A model generated the notes under the pieces. That model was not told the DNA's origin. It was given only the letters and a program-made list of their open reading frames with translations, and did no database searches. A stretch of 37,707 nucleotides of DNA from an uncultured Verrucomicrobiota bacterium (GTDB taxonomy: Bacteria > Verrucomicrobiota > Verrucomicrobiia > Opitutales > Seribacteraceae), in assembly GCA_902612125.1 (NCBI GenBank), contig CACMBV010000023.1:1-37707 (forward strand), read 5' to 3'. The position numbers and the translations under genes were made by a program. The first letter of the stretch is position 1, and every line of letters begins with the position of its first letter. Of the stretch, positions 15,672 through 25,074 are shown one piece after another.

Positions 15672-15947
15672 ATGTGAGGGTAAGAAATTGTAATTGATGA
15701 ACAAAATGTAAATTGAATCACCCAGTAAATACTCATGAGTTGGAATAAATGTTGGAGTAATTACTTACAAAAAATAATTTCATATCAAATTTTTAAATTC
15801 CATTTTTAAGGAATGCTTTACCATTGATCTTTATAGGCAGATTTACATAATTATATATTACCTTTCAGATTTAAATCTCAGATCATCATCAACACCTGAC
15901 CCCAATAATCTGAAGGGAATTAGGTTATAACAAAAATAATTACAAAA
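15672..15947. other. AT-rich intergenic leader upstream of the RRM gene
   Basis: About 275 bases of very AT-rich DNA between the start of the decayed cytochrome gene and the RRM gene. It must hold the promoter of the RRM gene. A TTATAA near 15925 is a candidate -10 box, but no convincing -35 box goes with it. No open frame, hairpin or repeat stands out. A long leader would fit post-transcriptional control of an RNA-binding protein, which is inference only. Confidence 0.35.
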
Positions 15948-16220
15948 ATGGAAATATATGTTGGAAATCTTCCTTGGTCCGTGAGGGATCAGGAACTCGC
16001 CGAAGCATTCGGCCCTTATGGAAGTGTCGAAAAGGCATCAGTCATCACTTATCGTGACTCTGGCAGATCAAAGGGGTTTGGCTTTGTCACCATGAATAAT
16101 GACGAAGAAGCAAACAAAGCCATTGAAGCCATGGACGGTCATGAGATGGAAGGCCGACCTCTTCGCGTGAATGAGGCTCGACCCAAAGAGGATAGTCCAT
16201 CCGAAGGTTCTGACTGGTAG
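15948..16220 (+). CDS. Small RNA-binding protein with one RRM domain
   Basis: A 90-residue protein consisting almost wholly of one RNA recognition motif. RNP2 is IYVGNLPW (residues 3-10) and RNP1 is KGFGFVTM (42-49), with the aromatic residues that stack on RNA bases in place. The acidic tail PKEDSPSEGSDW replaces the glycine-rich tail of cyanobacterial Rbp proteins. It should bind single-stranded RNA in the cytoplasm; cyanobacterial relatives are cold-induced or localise mRNAs. The ATG at 15948 has no Shine-Dalgarno site. It is transcribed alone, ending at the terminator at 16251-16272. Confidence 0.93.
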   Translation: MEIYVGNLPWSVRDQELAEAFGPYGSVEKASVITYRDSGRSKGFGFVTMNNDEEANKAIEAMDGHEMEGRPLRVNEARPKEDSPSEGSDW

Positions 16221-16250
16221 AATTTACTCTCTCAACAAATTTTAAAATAT

Positions 16251-16272
16251 CCCGCTTCCATGCGGGTTTTTT
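16251..16272 (+). terminator. Rho-independent terminator of the RRM gene
   Basis: CCCGC (16251-16255) and GCGGG (16262-16266) form a GC stem around a 6-nt loop, followed directly by six T (16267-16272). It lies 30 bp after the RRM stop codon and 65 bp before the glutamate dehydrogenase gene, so those two genes are separate transcripts. Confidence 0.88.
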
Positions 16273-16336
16273 GGTCCTTCGCAAAACTTCATTCTTCTTG
16301 TTTGAATAAATCTTTTTTTTTCTTCAGGAAACATAG

Positions 16337-17752
16337 ATGCATTCTACAAACAAAACTTCCTTCCTTGAGAGTGTAGACCTGTGCTTTAATCGAGCGGCCA
16401 AAGCTCTAGAACTTCCCAAAGGTCTGGCTCATCAGATTCGTACTTGTAATGCAATCTGTGAAATGAAGTTTGGGGTTGAATTACGGGGTAGTTATGAAAT
16501 TTTCACAGGTTGGCGGGCTACCCATAGTGAGCATATCCTTCCGGCAAAGGGGGGAATTCGCTACGCTCCTTTTGCCGACCAGCAGGAGGTGGAAGCATTG
16601 GCCGCCTTGATGACCTATAAATGTGCGATTGTCAATGTGCCCTATGCTGGATCAAAAGGTGCCCTAAAAATAAACCCCAAAGATTACACCATCGACGAAC
16701 TCGAGCATATCACCCGTCGATTTACCCAAGAACTTGATAAAAGGGGATTTTTAGGCCCCGGACTCAATGTTCCCGCACCTGATATGGGAACCGGTCAAAG
16801 AATGATGTCCTGGATTGCGGATGAATATCAGAGACTCCACCCTTCTGACATCAATGCCAAAGGATGCGTAACCGGGAAACCGGTTCATTTTGGCGGAGTC
16901 GAGGGGAGAATTGAGGCCACGGGACGAGGAGTTCAATATGGACTACGAGAATTTTTCAGGAATCCCGGAGATTTAAAAGAGGCTGGCTTGGAGGGATCCT
17001 TGCAGGGAAAATCAATCATCATTCAGGGACTTGGTAATGTCGGTTATCACGCGGCTAAGTTTTTGGAGGAAGAAGATGGGGCCAAAATTATTGCTATCAT
17101 CGAAAGGGATGGTGCCATCATTAACAAGTCAGGTCTTCCCGTTGAGGAAGTCTCAGCCTATAAACAGGAAAATAGGAAAGTCGAGGGATTTCCCGATGCC
17201 ACCTTTGAACCGGATGGTGCGAAAATATTAACCCACCCATGCGATATTTTAATCCCCGCGGCCATGGAAGGAGTGATTACCGAAGAAAATGCCCCTCATC
17301 TCCAATGTAAGGTTCTGGCGGAAGCAGCCAATGGACCAGTGACTTATGAAGCGGATCAAATCCTGAACCAAAGAAACATATTTATTATTCCCGACGCCTA
17401 CCTGAACGCAGGTGGAGTGACCGTATCCTATTTTGAATGGCTCAAGAATTTATCCCATGTTAAATTTGGGCGAATGGATCGAAGATTTGCTGAGGCCCAA
17501 AGTCAAAAAATTATCGAACTTATGGAAAGAGCACTTGGTAAAAATTTGGATCAGAATGCCAAAGAGCAACTGCTTGAAGGCCCCAATGAAATCAATCTCG
17601 TACGCTCAGGATTGGACGATACGATGCGCGAATCTTACAACGAAGTTAGGGAACAGCACCTAAATAACCCAATGATAAACGACCGTCGAACCGCTGCCTA
17701 TGCTTTGTCGATTCGAAAAATTGCCGATATTTACGATAGTATGTATCTATAG
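16337..17752 (+). CDS. Glutamate dehydrogenase (Glu/Leu/Phe/Val dehydrogenase family)
   Basis: A 471-residue enzyme. The dimerisation/substrate domain carries LPAKGGIRYAP (68-78), the catalytic lysine K107 in VPYAGSKGAL and the catalytic aspartate D148 in NVPAPDMGT. The Rossmann domain has QGLGNVGYHAAKFL (229-242). An acidic residue (E255, IAIIERDG) ends the second strand, which in this family favours NAD over NADP. It interconverts glutamate with 2-oxoglutarate and ammonia. Glutamate is the likely substrate because of family pattern and length, but other amino acids are not excluded. The aldehyde dehydrogenase gene begins 3 bp after its stop, so the two form an operon. Confidence 0.92.
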   Translation: MHSTNKTSFLESVDLCFNRAAKALELPKGLAHQIRTCNAICEMKFGVELRGSYEIFTGWRATHSEHILPAKGGIRYAPFADQQEVEALAALMTYKCAIVNVPYAGSKGALKINPKDYTIDELEHITRRFTQELDKRGFLGPGLNVPAPDMGTGQRMMSWIADEYQRLHPSDINAKGCVTGKPVHFGGVEGRIEATGRGVQYGLREFFRNPGDLKEAGLEGSLQGKSIIIQGLGNVGYHAAKFLEEEDGAKIIAIIERDGAIINKSGLPVEEVSAYKQENRKVEGFPDATFEPDGAKILTHPCDILIPAAMEGVITEENAPHLQCKVLAEAANGPVTYEADQILNQRNIFIIPDAYLNAGGVTVSYFEWLKNLSHVKFGRMDRRFAEAQSQKIIELMERALGKNLDQNAKEQLLEGPNEINLVRSGLDDTMRESYNEVREQHLNNPMINDRRTAAYALSIRKIADIYDSMYL

Positions 17753-17755
17753 GCT

Positions 17756-19177
17756 ATGGGACCAACTACATTTCCGGATACGACTTTCGAAGTCATCGAT
17801 CAAACCCTCGAATCAGCTCAATCCTGTTTCATCGAGTTCAGTAAAAAAGAAGGAGGGCAAAGAGCAGGATTCCTCCGAAGAATCGCGGAAAATTTAGCAA
17901 CGCATCGTCAATCAGTCATTGCAATGGCCGAGCAGGAAACGAGCTTAGGGATTGAAAGACTGGAAGGAGAGTGCTCCCGGACAATCGATCAGATCAGACT
18001 TTTTGCGGTTCTTGCCGAGAAGGAAGAATGGAAAGAGAATAGCTGTGAGGAGGGAGAGCCTAACCGAGAACCCAATGCCAACCTTGGGATGCAGAAAGAG
18101 AATCATCCGGTCGGAACGGTGGTGGTCATTGGAGCATGCAACTTCCCCCTTGCCATCTCAGTTGTGGGTACGGATACCACAAGTGCGCTTGCAGTTGGCT
18201 GCCCGGTGGTGGTCAAATCTCACCCGCGGCATGCCCGGACCTGCCAACTCCTTGCGGAACTGGTAAACCTGGCCAAAAAAGAATCGAACATGCCAGAAGG
18301 TTGCTTCACTTTACTCCACGGAGAAAGTCATGGTGTCTCGAGAGCCTTGGTTTCTCATCCAAAAACGGCATGCGTCGCCTTTACCGGCTCCCTTCAGGGC
18401 GGAAAAGCCCTTTCGAAAGTTGCGAAATCCAGAACTAAACCAATTCCATTTCATGCGGAAATGGGAAGCTTAAACCCTGTCTTTGCACTACCTTTTGCCC
18501 TTAAGGAAAAGCGAGAAAAACTAATTGGTTCCTACATCGATGCGGTGAATTTATTCTGCGGACAAATGTGCACCAAACCCGGTGCTCTCATCATTCTGGA
18601 AGAATCCTTTGACCAAAAATTCAAAGAATCATTGCAGGCATATGTCTCAGAAAAGGAAACACTACCCATGCTCAACCAAGATGTATTCCAAAACTACGAA
18701 AAGACCTCCCAGCACTTAGCACAATACCTGGATATGATCGCTCAATCAGAAATTTCATCAGCTAACGGAAGTGGACGGATTCGGATCTTCAAAGTCGCAG
18801 CCAAGGATTTTCTTGCCGTTTCTGAATTAAAGGCCGAAGCCTTTGGTCCCGCCTCCATTCTGATCATTGCCCGAGATTTCCCCGAAATGCTTGCGGTCGC
18901 CAGGTCTTTGGAGGGCAGTCTTACAGGTTCCATGCTTGCAACTGATAATGACAGAATTGACGCCTCCACTCTCTTGCCAATTCTTGAATCCAAGGTTGGG
19001 CGCATCCTTTGGAATGGTTTTCCGCCTGGTGTTGTTCCTGGGCTTGCCACCCATCATGGGGGTCCATGGCCCGCCACTACGGACCCGCGTTATACATCAA
19101 TTGGAATCAAAGGATACCAAAGATTTGTAAGACCAGTCTGCAAACAAGGGTTCGCAGAATTAGGTGGCATGTCGTAG
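17756..19177 (+). CDS. Aldehyde dehydrogenase, 2-oxoglutarate-semialdehyde dehydrogenase type
   Basis: A 473-residue NAD(P)-dependent aldehyde dehydrogenase. Key residues are N129 (GACNFPLA), K154 (VVVKSHPRHA), E235 (HAEMGSLNP) and the catalytic C272 (CGQMCTKPG). The combination SHPRH, AEMGSLNP and GQxCTxPG, with the C-terminal GPWPATTDPRYTSIG, is typical of the 2,5-dioxopentanoate (2-oxoglutarate semialdehyde) dehydrogenase branch, which ends sugar-acid, hydroxyproline and glucarate pathways. The ATG is 3 bp after the glutamate dehydrogenase stop. Both enzymes yield 2-oxoglutarate, which makes the pairing sensible. Its 3' end overlaps the convergent ABC transporter gene by 18 bases. Confidence 0.87.
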   Translation: MGPTTFPDTTFEVIDQTLESAQSCFIEFSKKEGGQRAGFLRRIAENLATHRQSVIAMAEQETSLGIERLEGECSRTIDQIRLFAVLAEKEEWKENSCEEGEPNREPNANLGMQKENHPVGTVVVIGACNFPLAISVVGTDTTSALAVGCPVVVKSHPRHARTCQLLAELVNLAKKESNMPEGCFTLLHGESHGVSRALVSHPKTACVAFTGSLQGGKALSKVAKSRTKPIPFHAEMGSLNPVFALPFALKEKREKLIGSYIDAVNLFCGQMCTKPGALIILEESFDQKFKESLQAYVSEKETLPMLNQDVFQNYEKTSQHLAQYLDMIAQSEISSANGSGRIRIFKVAAKDFLAVSELKAEAFGPASILIIARDFPEMLAVARSLEGSLTGSMLATDNDRIDASTLLPILESKVGRILWNGFPPGVVPGLATHHGGPWPATTDPRYTSIGIKGYQRFVRPVCKQGFAELGGMS

Positions 19178-21229
19178 GGCTTCGACTGGATCCATTTGAG
19201 CTGCCTTTCTTGCCGGATAGAGCCCAAAAACTAAACCAGTAAGTACGGCAATGCCGAAAACCAATGGAAGAGCCCATGGAACCATAACCGGGGTCATATT
19301 CTGCATGGAAGGGGGTAAGGATTCATATAAATTCGGTGACAGCTTTTCCATCATTTCAAGTACTGTCCTGTAAGCGGGCTCGCAGAGAAGCCCAACCAGT
19401 ATTCCAGCCAGACCACCGATTCCGGTAAGCACAGTGGTTTCAACAAGAAATTGAAAAACAACATCCTTCTTCCTGGCCCCGATAGCTCGGCGTATTCCGA
19501 TCTCCCGGGTGCGTTCAGTCACGGTTGCCAACATAATGTTCATGATTCCAACGCCTCCAACAAAAAGGGAAATACCGGCAACTAAGCCCATCAGAGCTAC
19601 AAATGTCATCTTTGCTCTTTCAGCTTGTTCCATTAATTCGAGCGGTACTGTCACTTGGAAATCTTCCATTCCATGATCCTTCTGTAAAAGATCTCTGATC
19701 ATTTGAGCAACCGTGATTAATTTACTTTGCTTATCGATGGTTAAAATGAGTTTAGAAAGTAAATGACTACCATCATAGCCGCGGTAGTAATAGTCGAAGA
19801 TTTTTGCCCAATGAGTGGCGAGCGGCAAATAAACATTGTCCTCAAATAATTCCTTAAACCCAAGTTCGCCCGTATCATTCAAATTCGTTCTTGGAGCGAC
19901 TTCACCAATGACCGTGTACAAATTACCCCCTATATTGACCGGCTTTCCAAGCGAGTCTCCAAACGGAAAAAGAGTTCGGGCAAGGCTACTGGCAAGAACA
20001 CAAACTTCTGATTCACCCCGATTATCCTCTTCACTAATGAAACGACCCTTCGTCAAAACGAGATCGTGTAAGGCACGATAATTAGGCAAACATCCCAGCA
20101 GTTCAGCCCGCTGAGAACCATCTTTGGTAAAGACCCGCCTCCGATCCAACTCCCGGGTGGGGTAAGCAGCTGAGATATGAGGGACAATTTTAGAAATCTT
20201 ACGGTAATCATTTTCAGTCAAACCGTAAGAATAAAAATAGGCTCCTTTACTCGACCTCTCTTCTTCCGGCGGTCTTTTACTGGAAACAATGAGGTTATTT
20301 GCTCCAAGCTCCATGATCTCTCCCTCTGCTTGCTCGGCAATCCCTTCACCTATGGCAAGAAGCCACACCACACTGACCACACCGATAAATACTCCCAATC
20401 CCGTGAGTAATGAACGAAGGGGATGAGTAATGATGCTTTGAAATGCGCTTTTCCACAGATTTCCCAGGAATCTTTGGAGGTGGTTTTGGGGGGAAGAAAG
20501 CAGAGCAGTACTGGAATCGACATCGTGCCTACTGACTGAGTTGGATTCCCTGATACGCTCATCGCTCACAATCTTGCCATCAAGCATCCTAATCACTCGA
20601 TGGGCACGGGAAGCTACCTCTTCCTCATGGGTAACCAAAACAATGGTTTTCCCATTGCCATTAAACTCATCCAGTAAGTCAAGTATTTCCTTAGTGGTTC
20701 TTGAATCCAGGTTACCCGTAGGTTCATCCGCAAGAATAAAAGCGGGATCATTGGCAAGCGAACGGGCAATCCCCACTCGTTGTTGTTGACCACCTGACAA
20801 TTGTAACGGGAGATGATCGTGACGGTCTTCCAAACCCACCCGATTGGCCAGTGCCTTTGTTTGATCTAGGGTGAGTAGGGAGTCTTTCTTATAACTTGCC
20901 GGTAAGGCAATATTTTCCAGAACGGAAAGGTAGGGAATTAGATTATAAGATTGAAAGATAAAGCCTATGGATTTGGCTCGCAGAGATGAAAGTTCCTGAT
21001 CATCTAAAGTTTCAACGGTAGTTTCTGATAATTCATATTTACCTGAAGTTGGACGATCCAAACATCCCAACAAATTGAGAAGCGTGCTTTTTCCTGAACC
21101 AGATGGTCCCATAATCGCCACATAGTCGCCCTCCGGGACCTCTAAGTTAACTGCATCGAGGGCTACAATTTTTTCTTCTCCCATTTCATAAACTTTGGAA
21201 AGGGAACAAAGGCTAATTGCGAACTTCAT
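19160..21229 (-). CDS. MacB-like ABC transporter (fused ATPase and permease)
   Basis: A 689-residue protein. The ATPase is N-terminal, with Walker A GPSGSGKST (41-49), signature LSGGQQQR (144-151), Walker B ILADEPTG with D168-E169, and the switch histidine H201. The permease part begins with one membrane helix (about 272-295), followed by a large periplasmic domain that starts with GANNLIVSS. Three C-terminal helices follow, the first preceded by the FtsX motif LATVTERTREIGIRRAIGAR. This is the MacB layout: a mechanotransmitter rather than a channel, working with a MacA adaptor and a TolC exit duct. Both partners are directly upstream in the same direction. Cargo may be a lipoprotein, peptide or toxin. 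Confidence 0.93.
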   Translation of the reverse strand: MKFAISLCSLSKVYEMGEEKIVALDAVNLEVPEGDYVAIMGPSGSGKSTLLNLLGCLDRPTSGKYELSETTVETLDDQELSSLRAKSIGFIFQSYNLIPYLSVLENIALPASYKKDSLLTLDQTKALANRVGLEDRHDHLPLQLSGGQQQRVGIARSLANDPAFILADEPTGNLDSRTTKEILDLLDEFNGNGKTIVLVTHEEEVASRAHRVIRMLDGKIVSDERIRESNSVSRHDVDSSTALLSSPQNHLQRFLGNLWKSAFQSIITHPLRSLLTGLGVFIGVVSVVWLLAIGEGIAEQAEGEIMELGANNLIVSSKRPPEEERSSKGAYFYSYGLTENDYRKISKIVPHISAAYPTRELDRRRVFTKDGSQRAELLGCLPNYRALHDLVLTKGRFISEEDNRGESEVCVLASSLARTLFPFGDSLGKPVNIGGNLYTVIGEVAPRTNLNDTGELGFKELFEDNVYLPLATHWAKIFDYYYRGYDGSHLLSKLILTIDKQSKLITVAQMIRDLLQKDHGMEDFQVTVPLELMEQAERAKMTFVALMGLVAGISLFVGGVGIMNIMLATVTERTREIGIRRAIGARKKDVVFQFLVETTVLTGIGGLAGILVGLLCEPAYRTVLEMMEKLSPNLYESLPPSMQNMTPVMVPWALPLVFGIAVLTGLVFGLYPARKAAQMDPVEALRHAT

Positions 21230-21275
21230 GAAAAATGATCAGCACATTCGCAGTTTTGAAACTATGGAGAAAACC

Positions 21276-22694
21276 TTACTTTTTTGCCAATGACTGCGTG
21301 CTCAAAAGTTCAAGGTCTGCAAGGAAGTGATCAGGATTGAGCACAACCCTTTCACCTGCTTTCAATCCTTCCAATACCACAGCCTTGTTCATATTGAAAG
21401 ATCCAAGCTTTACTTCGCGAATATCTATGCCATCCAACTCAGAACCAACCAGACAAAAAGATATACCTTCTCTACGAAAGATAGCAGTGAGGGGAATCTG
21501 CAAGGTGTTTTGGATAAATTCTGACTTGATAGTAACTTTCGCGGTCATACCGGTTCTGACTCCGGATGGCGGGTCGTTTATTACGATCTCCGTGGAATAT
21601 TCCTTGATATGAGAGGTATAGCGACTAGACGAAGGAATGGGATATTCGCTGACCGATTCAACCGTTCCGTCAAGGACCAGATCACGCATCGCATCAATTA
21701 GGATAGAACACTTCATGCCCGGACGGACTTGCTCGATTCTATTTTCATTCACTTTCGCCCTAACCCGCAACAAGGAAACATTGGGTAGCCGAATAATGGT
21801 TTGGTTTTCCCGGACCTGTTTTCCTTCCTCGATGAGTACGGCATCAGATGATCCCGATTTCGTCTTGTTTGCGTAGGTCACCTCGCCTGCTGCTGGAGAA
21901 AAGATCATACACTTTTCAATTTGTTCTTCAATTTCGCACTCCTGCGTTTTTTCCAGTTGGTATGAGTTCTGAGCGGATTGCAGACGGGCTTCGGCAGTGA
22001 GAATTGCAGCATTTAATTCATTAACCTTGGCCTTCCTTGAATGAGTACGAAGCACTTCCAGTTTTGTTTGGGCCAAATCCAGTTCCTTCCTCGCCTTTTC
22101 CACAGCAAATTGATCAGCTTCCAACTGGGCTTCCGACACATAGCCTTTGGCCGCCAGTTTATTGCTGTAAACTAAATACTCTTGGGCTCTCCTCAGGTTT
22201 TCCTTGGCGACGAACTCGGAACTCTCGAGTTGTTCTTCGCTCTCGCGGAAAGAGCCTGAAAGATATTCCTGCAAGGCAAGTTTTGCAGCTTCCACATCCG
22301 CAGTGGCTTTTACCAAGGTAGCCTTCGATTGATGAACGGAAATTCTTTGTCGCAACAAATCCTTTTGCAACGATGCATCGTCAAGCCTGACCAGAAAATC
22401 CCCCTTATTTACCACTGTTCCTTCAGGGACAATTTGCAGGATCGAAGTACCGGCTGAGGAGCGGCTTTTCACCTCACTCTTGATCTCAATATTCTCAGCA
22501 CTTTCAATTTCACCAGGCTCGACAAATTCAAGAACAAAATCGCTGCTAGCAACTTCCTCGAAAAGAGGCTGAATCTCAGCATCCAAGGAATCCTCGTTTC
22601 CACTCATCCACCATATCAGGGACAGGGCACCGGCACTGGCAAGTCCCATCATAGTCTTGGTCGAGACAAATCCATGTCTTGGGGAAGAAATCAT
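21276..22694 (-). CDS. MacA/HlyD-like periplasmic adaptor (membrane fusion protein)
   Basis: I place the start at ATG 22694 (MISSPRHGF...), giving 472 residues; the frame is open further upstream but would overlap the TolC-like gene. A single inner-membrane anchor lies at about 12-31. A lipoyl/barrel-sandwich half follows (GTVVNKGDFLVRLDDASLQK), then a long coiled-coil hairpin from about 95 to 260 rich in A, E, L and K. The second lipoyl half is FSPAAGEVTYANKTKSG, followed by beta-barrel and membrane-proximal domains (GMKCSILIDAM; GVRTGMTAKVTI). It links MacB to the outer-membrane protein. It sits 46 bp upstream of the MacB gene and 50 bp downstream of the TolC-like gene. Confidence 0.9.
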   Translation of the reverse strand: MISSPRHGFVSTKTMMGLASAGALSLIWWMSGNEDSLDAEIQPLFEEVASSDFVLEFVEPGEIESAENIEIKSEVKSRSSAGTSILQIVPEGTVVNKGDFLVRLDDASLQKDLLRQRISVHQSKATLVKATADVEAAKLALQEYLSGSFRESEEQLESSEFVAKENLRRAQEYLVYSNKLAAKGYVSEAQLEADQFAVEKARKELDLAQTKLEVLRTHSRKAKVNELNAAILTAEARLQSAQNSYQLEKTQECEIEEQIEKCMIFSPAAGEVTYANKTKSGSSDAVLIEEGKQVRENQTIIRLPNVSLLRVRAKVNENRIEQVRPGMKCSILIDAMRDLVLDGTVESVSEYPIPSSSRYTSHIKEYSTEIVINDPPSGVRTGMTAKVTIKSEFIQNTLQIPLTAIFRREGISFCLVGSELDGIDIREVKLGSFNMNKAVVLEGLKAGERVVLNPDHFLADLELLSTQSLAKK

Positions 22695-22744
22695 ATTCTC
22701 ATAACCATATCTTATAGATTGATAAGGGCAAGTTAGGACTAAAA

Positions 22745-25060
22745 TTACTTCGAATTCTGGGGGACCACATCCACCCACAAACCTTTGTCTGATAATTGCA
22801 TAGTTCCAAGATCGTAAGCGTATCTCATCCTCATCGCTTCATAACCGATCCATACCTCAACAAAACTATTGCTTGCCTCCAAGAGATCGTTGAGTGCATT
22901 CACCAGATCTCTCGCCGTCGTGGCTCCAAACTGCGCATTTCGTCCGGGTTGGGGAGGCTCATCTAACCGCATGCGTGCAAGATCAACCTGAGCGATCGCT
23001 CCTCGGACAGCCGCCCGACTAAGCTCAAAATTAAGTTGAAATAATTTCGATAAACGCTGGTGTTCCCGGAAGGCTCTCAAAATACTATCTTCAAAAGCGA
23101 GGTAGGATCTGCGGGCCTGCTGATAACGAAGAAGGGAGGCTTTGTAACGGTTTCTCTCCTTAATTTTAGACAGAGGGGTGTCGAGTTCCAGTCCGACCCG
23201 TAGTCGGCTTTCGTCCGGTTCAAACTGCCCGGAACCCATCGAATCAGAGCCTAGATCCCCCGAAAGAACCAGATCTAGGTCAGTCTTAAGATCATCTTTG
23301 GCTATGTCAGCTTTTCTCCAGACATCGACTAAAGTTGCCCGATTATTTTTCCAGTCCATACGGAAAGCAGACGCAATTTCAGAGGAATTCTTGGGGGAGA
23401 TCATTATTTCTTCCATGACAATGGATTCCAGCCGTGCCGATGCCTTGACTAACGAAATCTCGAGCAAGGTGCCCGAAAATCCATTGATAAGCACGGAGAA
23501 CCTTCCCCGTGCCGTTTCAAGCGGTAAGGAACCAGACTCCTCTTCCCATTGTTCCAGATTTTGATAAAATACACGCAGGGAGGAACCAACCCTTTCAATC
23601 GTGGCGTTCAGCTCTTCCAGTAATCCATCAAGCTCCTGGTCCCTGAAGGCTTCTTCCCCCATCCCCAGTTCTTTCAAATCAGATCTTTTTCGCAGACTGG
23701 CAAATTCTTCCTTTCGAAGGGGCAATACCTGTTGAAATTTCCTAAAATCCTGCCTCAGGCTGGCCATGCTAAGCTCCGTGTTCTCCTGCATCCCATTAAT
23801 TTGATCAAAATAGACGCGTAAGGATTCAGGGGTGCTTACTTCTTCCGGATTTCTAACCGCAGACAAAACCCGGTTAACCTGGTCCTGTAATCCCACAAGA
23901 TCCGAATCGGCCAGTCGGAAACTCTGAATATAGTCATCTATTACCCTCATAGGTAAATCGGGCGGCAGTCCCAAAAAAATCTTGTAACCATCCAACCGGT
24001 TGGCAAAGGAAGATTTCGCTGCCAATAGTCTACTTTGACCATTAAAAAGAGCCTGCCGTGCTTGATCCACCTGCAAGCGACTGCCAATCCGACCGGCTTC
24101 GAATGCCGCTTCCAATTGCAGAAGGCTGTCATTAAGTTTGGCCACATTTGCTTCCTGATTTCGAATTCTTTGCAATTCCTGAACCAACCCCAGAAAGCCA
24201 GAAACCCCAGTGGAGGGCGGTGAAATAGGTAAAATGTTGCGATTAGTCCCCACACTTCCTGCCGGGTTGGAACCCAGGACCACATTCAGAAAAAAGCCCT
24301 GCCTGAACTGTTCAAGGCTTCGGGCATCGGCCAATAAAGATCTCTCGCTCTGGGTCAATTGCTCCAAATAAATCCTGCGACTGGCCCCCCGAAGTAAGGG
24401 CTGGGTTATGGTGAGGTTGGCGAGCGAACCGCCGACCTCTACATCTCCTCCAGTAAGTTCAATGCTCAAACGGTTTGCAAGGGATGCAATCCAACTCGTA
24501 CCTTTTCCAGTTATTCCCCGAAAACCGGCCTTGGCTCGTGATTGAAAATCTGATGGATCCTCATCAATTTCCTGACTTACTTGACCCGTAACCCCGGCAA
24601 AAGGTACGGGACCGAGTTGAAACCTCTCATAGGTTACATCTAAAGCGGATAGATACAAAGCCTCCTTCTGCTTTTGAAATTCCCTGGAATGAAGCAAGGC
24701 CAAAACGATGGATGTTTCCAAGTCAAGAAGAACCGAGCCGTTTATATCGACCGGTAAAGATCTTCTCCATTTGCCGGCATCAAGGACGAGTGAGGCATTA
24801 CCATCCTGATACGCATCTCCCTTTTGGATCCTCATGGTAATTGAACGGGAAATATTATCATCTTTAGGAGGAAGAGGGAGAAAATCGTCCTCGGAAAAAA
24901 GTAATCGTGATTGCTTATCTGGCTGCCAGTCAAAACCCGGAACATCCTCCAAAAGTTTTCGAACCTCTTGATCGGCTATTTTGGGGTCAATCGTGCGGAC
25001 ACATCCCCAGAGGTAGAAGCAAAGCAACCACGCAACCGGCGTTGCGTATTGGAAAATCAT
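22745..25060 (-). CDS. TolC-like outer-membrane efflux lipoprotein, unusually long
   Basis: A 771-residue outer-membrane factor. The signal peptide ends in a lipobox, LWGC, with C20 as the lipidation site. TolC repeats are recognisable as LDLETSIVLALLHSREFQKQKE and TITQPLLRGASRR in the first half, with a helical segment LEAAFEAGRIGSRLQVDQARQ. In the second half come VGLELDTPLSKIKERNRYKAS and RLDEPPQPGRNAQFGATTARD. Family members are usually 420-500 residues; the extra length is a 60-residue N-terminal part and a central helical region (about 390-590). It should form the exit duct for the MacA/MacB pair downstream. The DUF1501 gene ends 14 bp before its start. Confidence 0.87.
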   Translation of the reverse strand: MIFQYATPVAWLLCFYLWGCVRTIDPKIADQEVRKLLEDVPGFDWQPDKQSRLLFSEDDFLPLPPKDDNISRSITMRIQKGDAYQDGNASLVLDAGKWRRSLPVDINGSVLLDLETSIVLALLHSREFQKQKEALYLSALDVTYERFQLGPVPFAGVTGQVSQEIDEDPSDFQSRAKAGFRGITGKGTSWIASLANRLSIELTGGDVEVGGSLANLTITQPLLRGASRRIYLEQLTQSERSLLADARSLEQFRQGFFLNVVLGSNPAGSVGTNRNILPISPPSTGVSGFLGLVQELQRIRNQEANVAKLNDSLLQLEAAFEAGRIGSRLQVDQARQALFNGQSRLLAAKSSFANRLDGYKIFLGLPPDLPMRVIDDYIQSFRLADSDLVGLQDQVNRVLSAVRNPEEVSTPESLRVYFDQINGMQENTELSMASLRQDFRKFQQVLPLRKEEFASLRKRSDLKELGMGEEAFRDQELDGLLEELNATIERVGSSLRVFYQNLEQWEEESGSLPLETARGRFSVLINGFSGTLLEISLVKASARLESIVMEEIMISPKNSSEIASAFRMDWKNNRATLVDVWRKADIAKDDLKTDLDLVLSGDLGSDSMGSGQFEPDESRLRVGLELDTPLSKIKERNRYKASLLRYQQARRSYLAFEDSILRAFREHQRLSKLFQLNFELSRAAVRGAIAQVDLARMRLDEPPQPGRNAQFGATTARDLVNALNDLLEASNSFVEVWIGYEAMRMRYAYDLGTMQLSDKGLWVDVVPQNSK

Positions 25061-25074
25061 CAGTGGTTTTATTT

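Noticed and set aside
14779-15947. CRISPR array, insertion sequence or attachment site in the large gene-free region
   Set aside because: No regularly spaced repeats, transposase motifs, flanking inverted repeats or target duplications could be seen; pseudogene decay explains part of it.
22695-22778. Longer N-terminus of the MacA-like protein starting at 22778
   Set aside because: It would overlap the TolC-like gene by 34 bp and place extra residues before a normal membrane anchor. The ATG at 22694 fits the family better.
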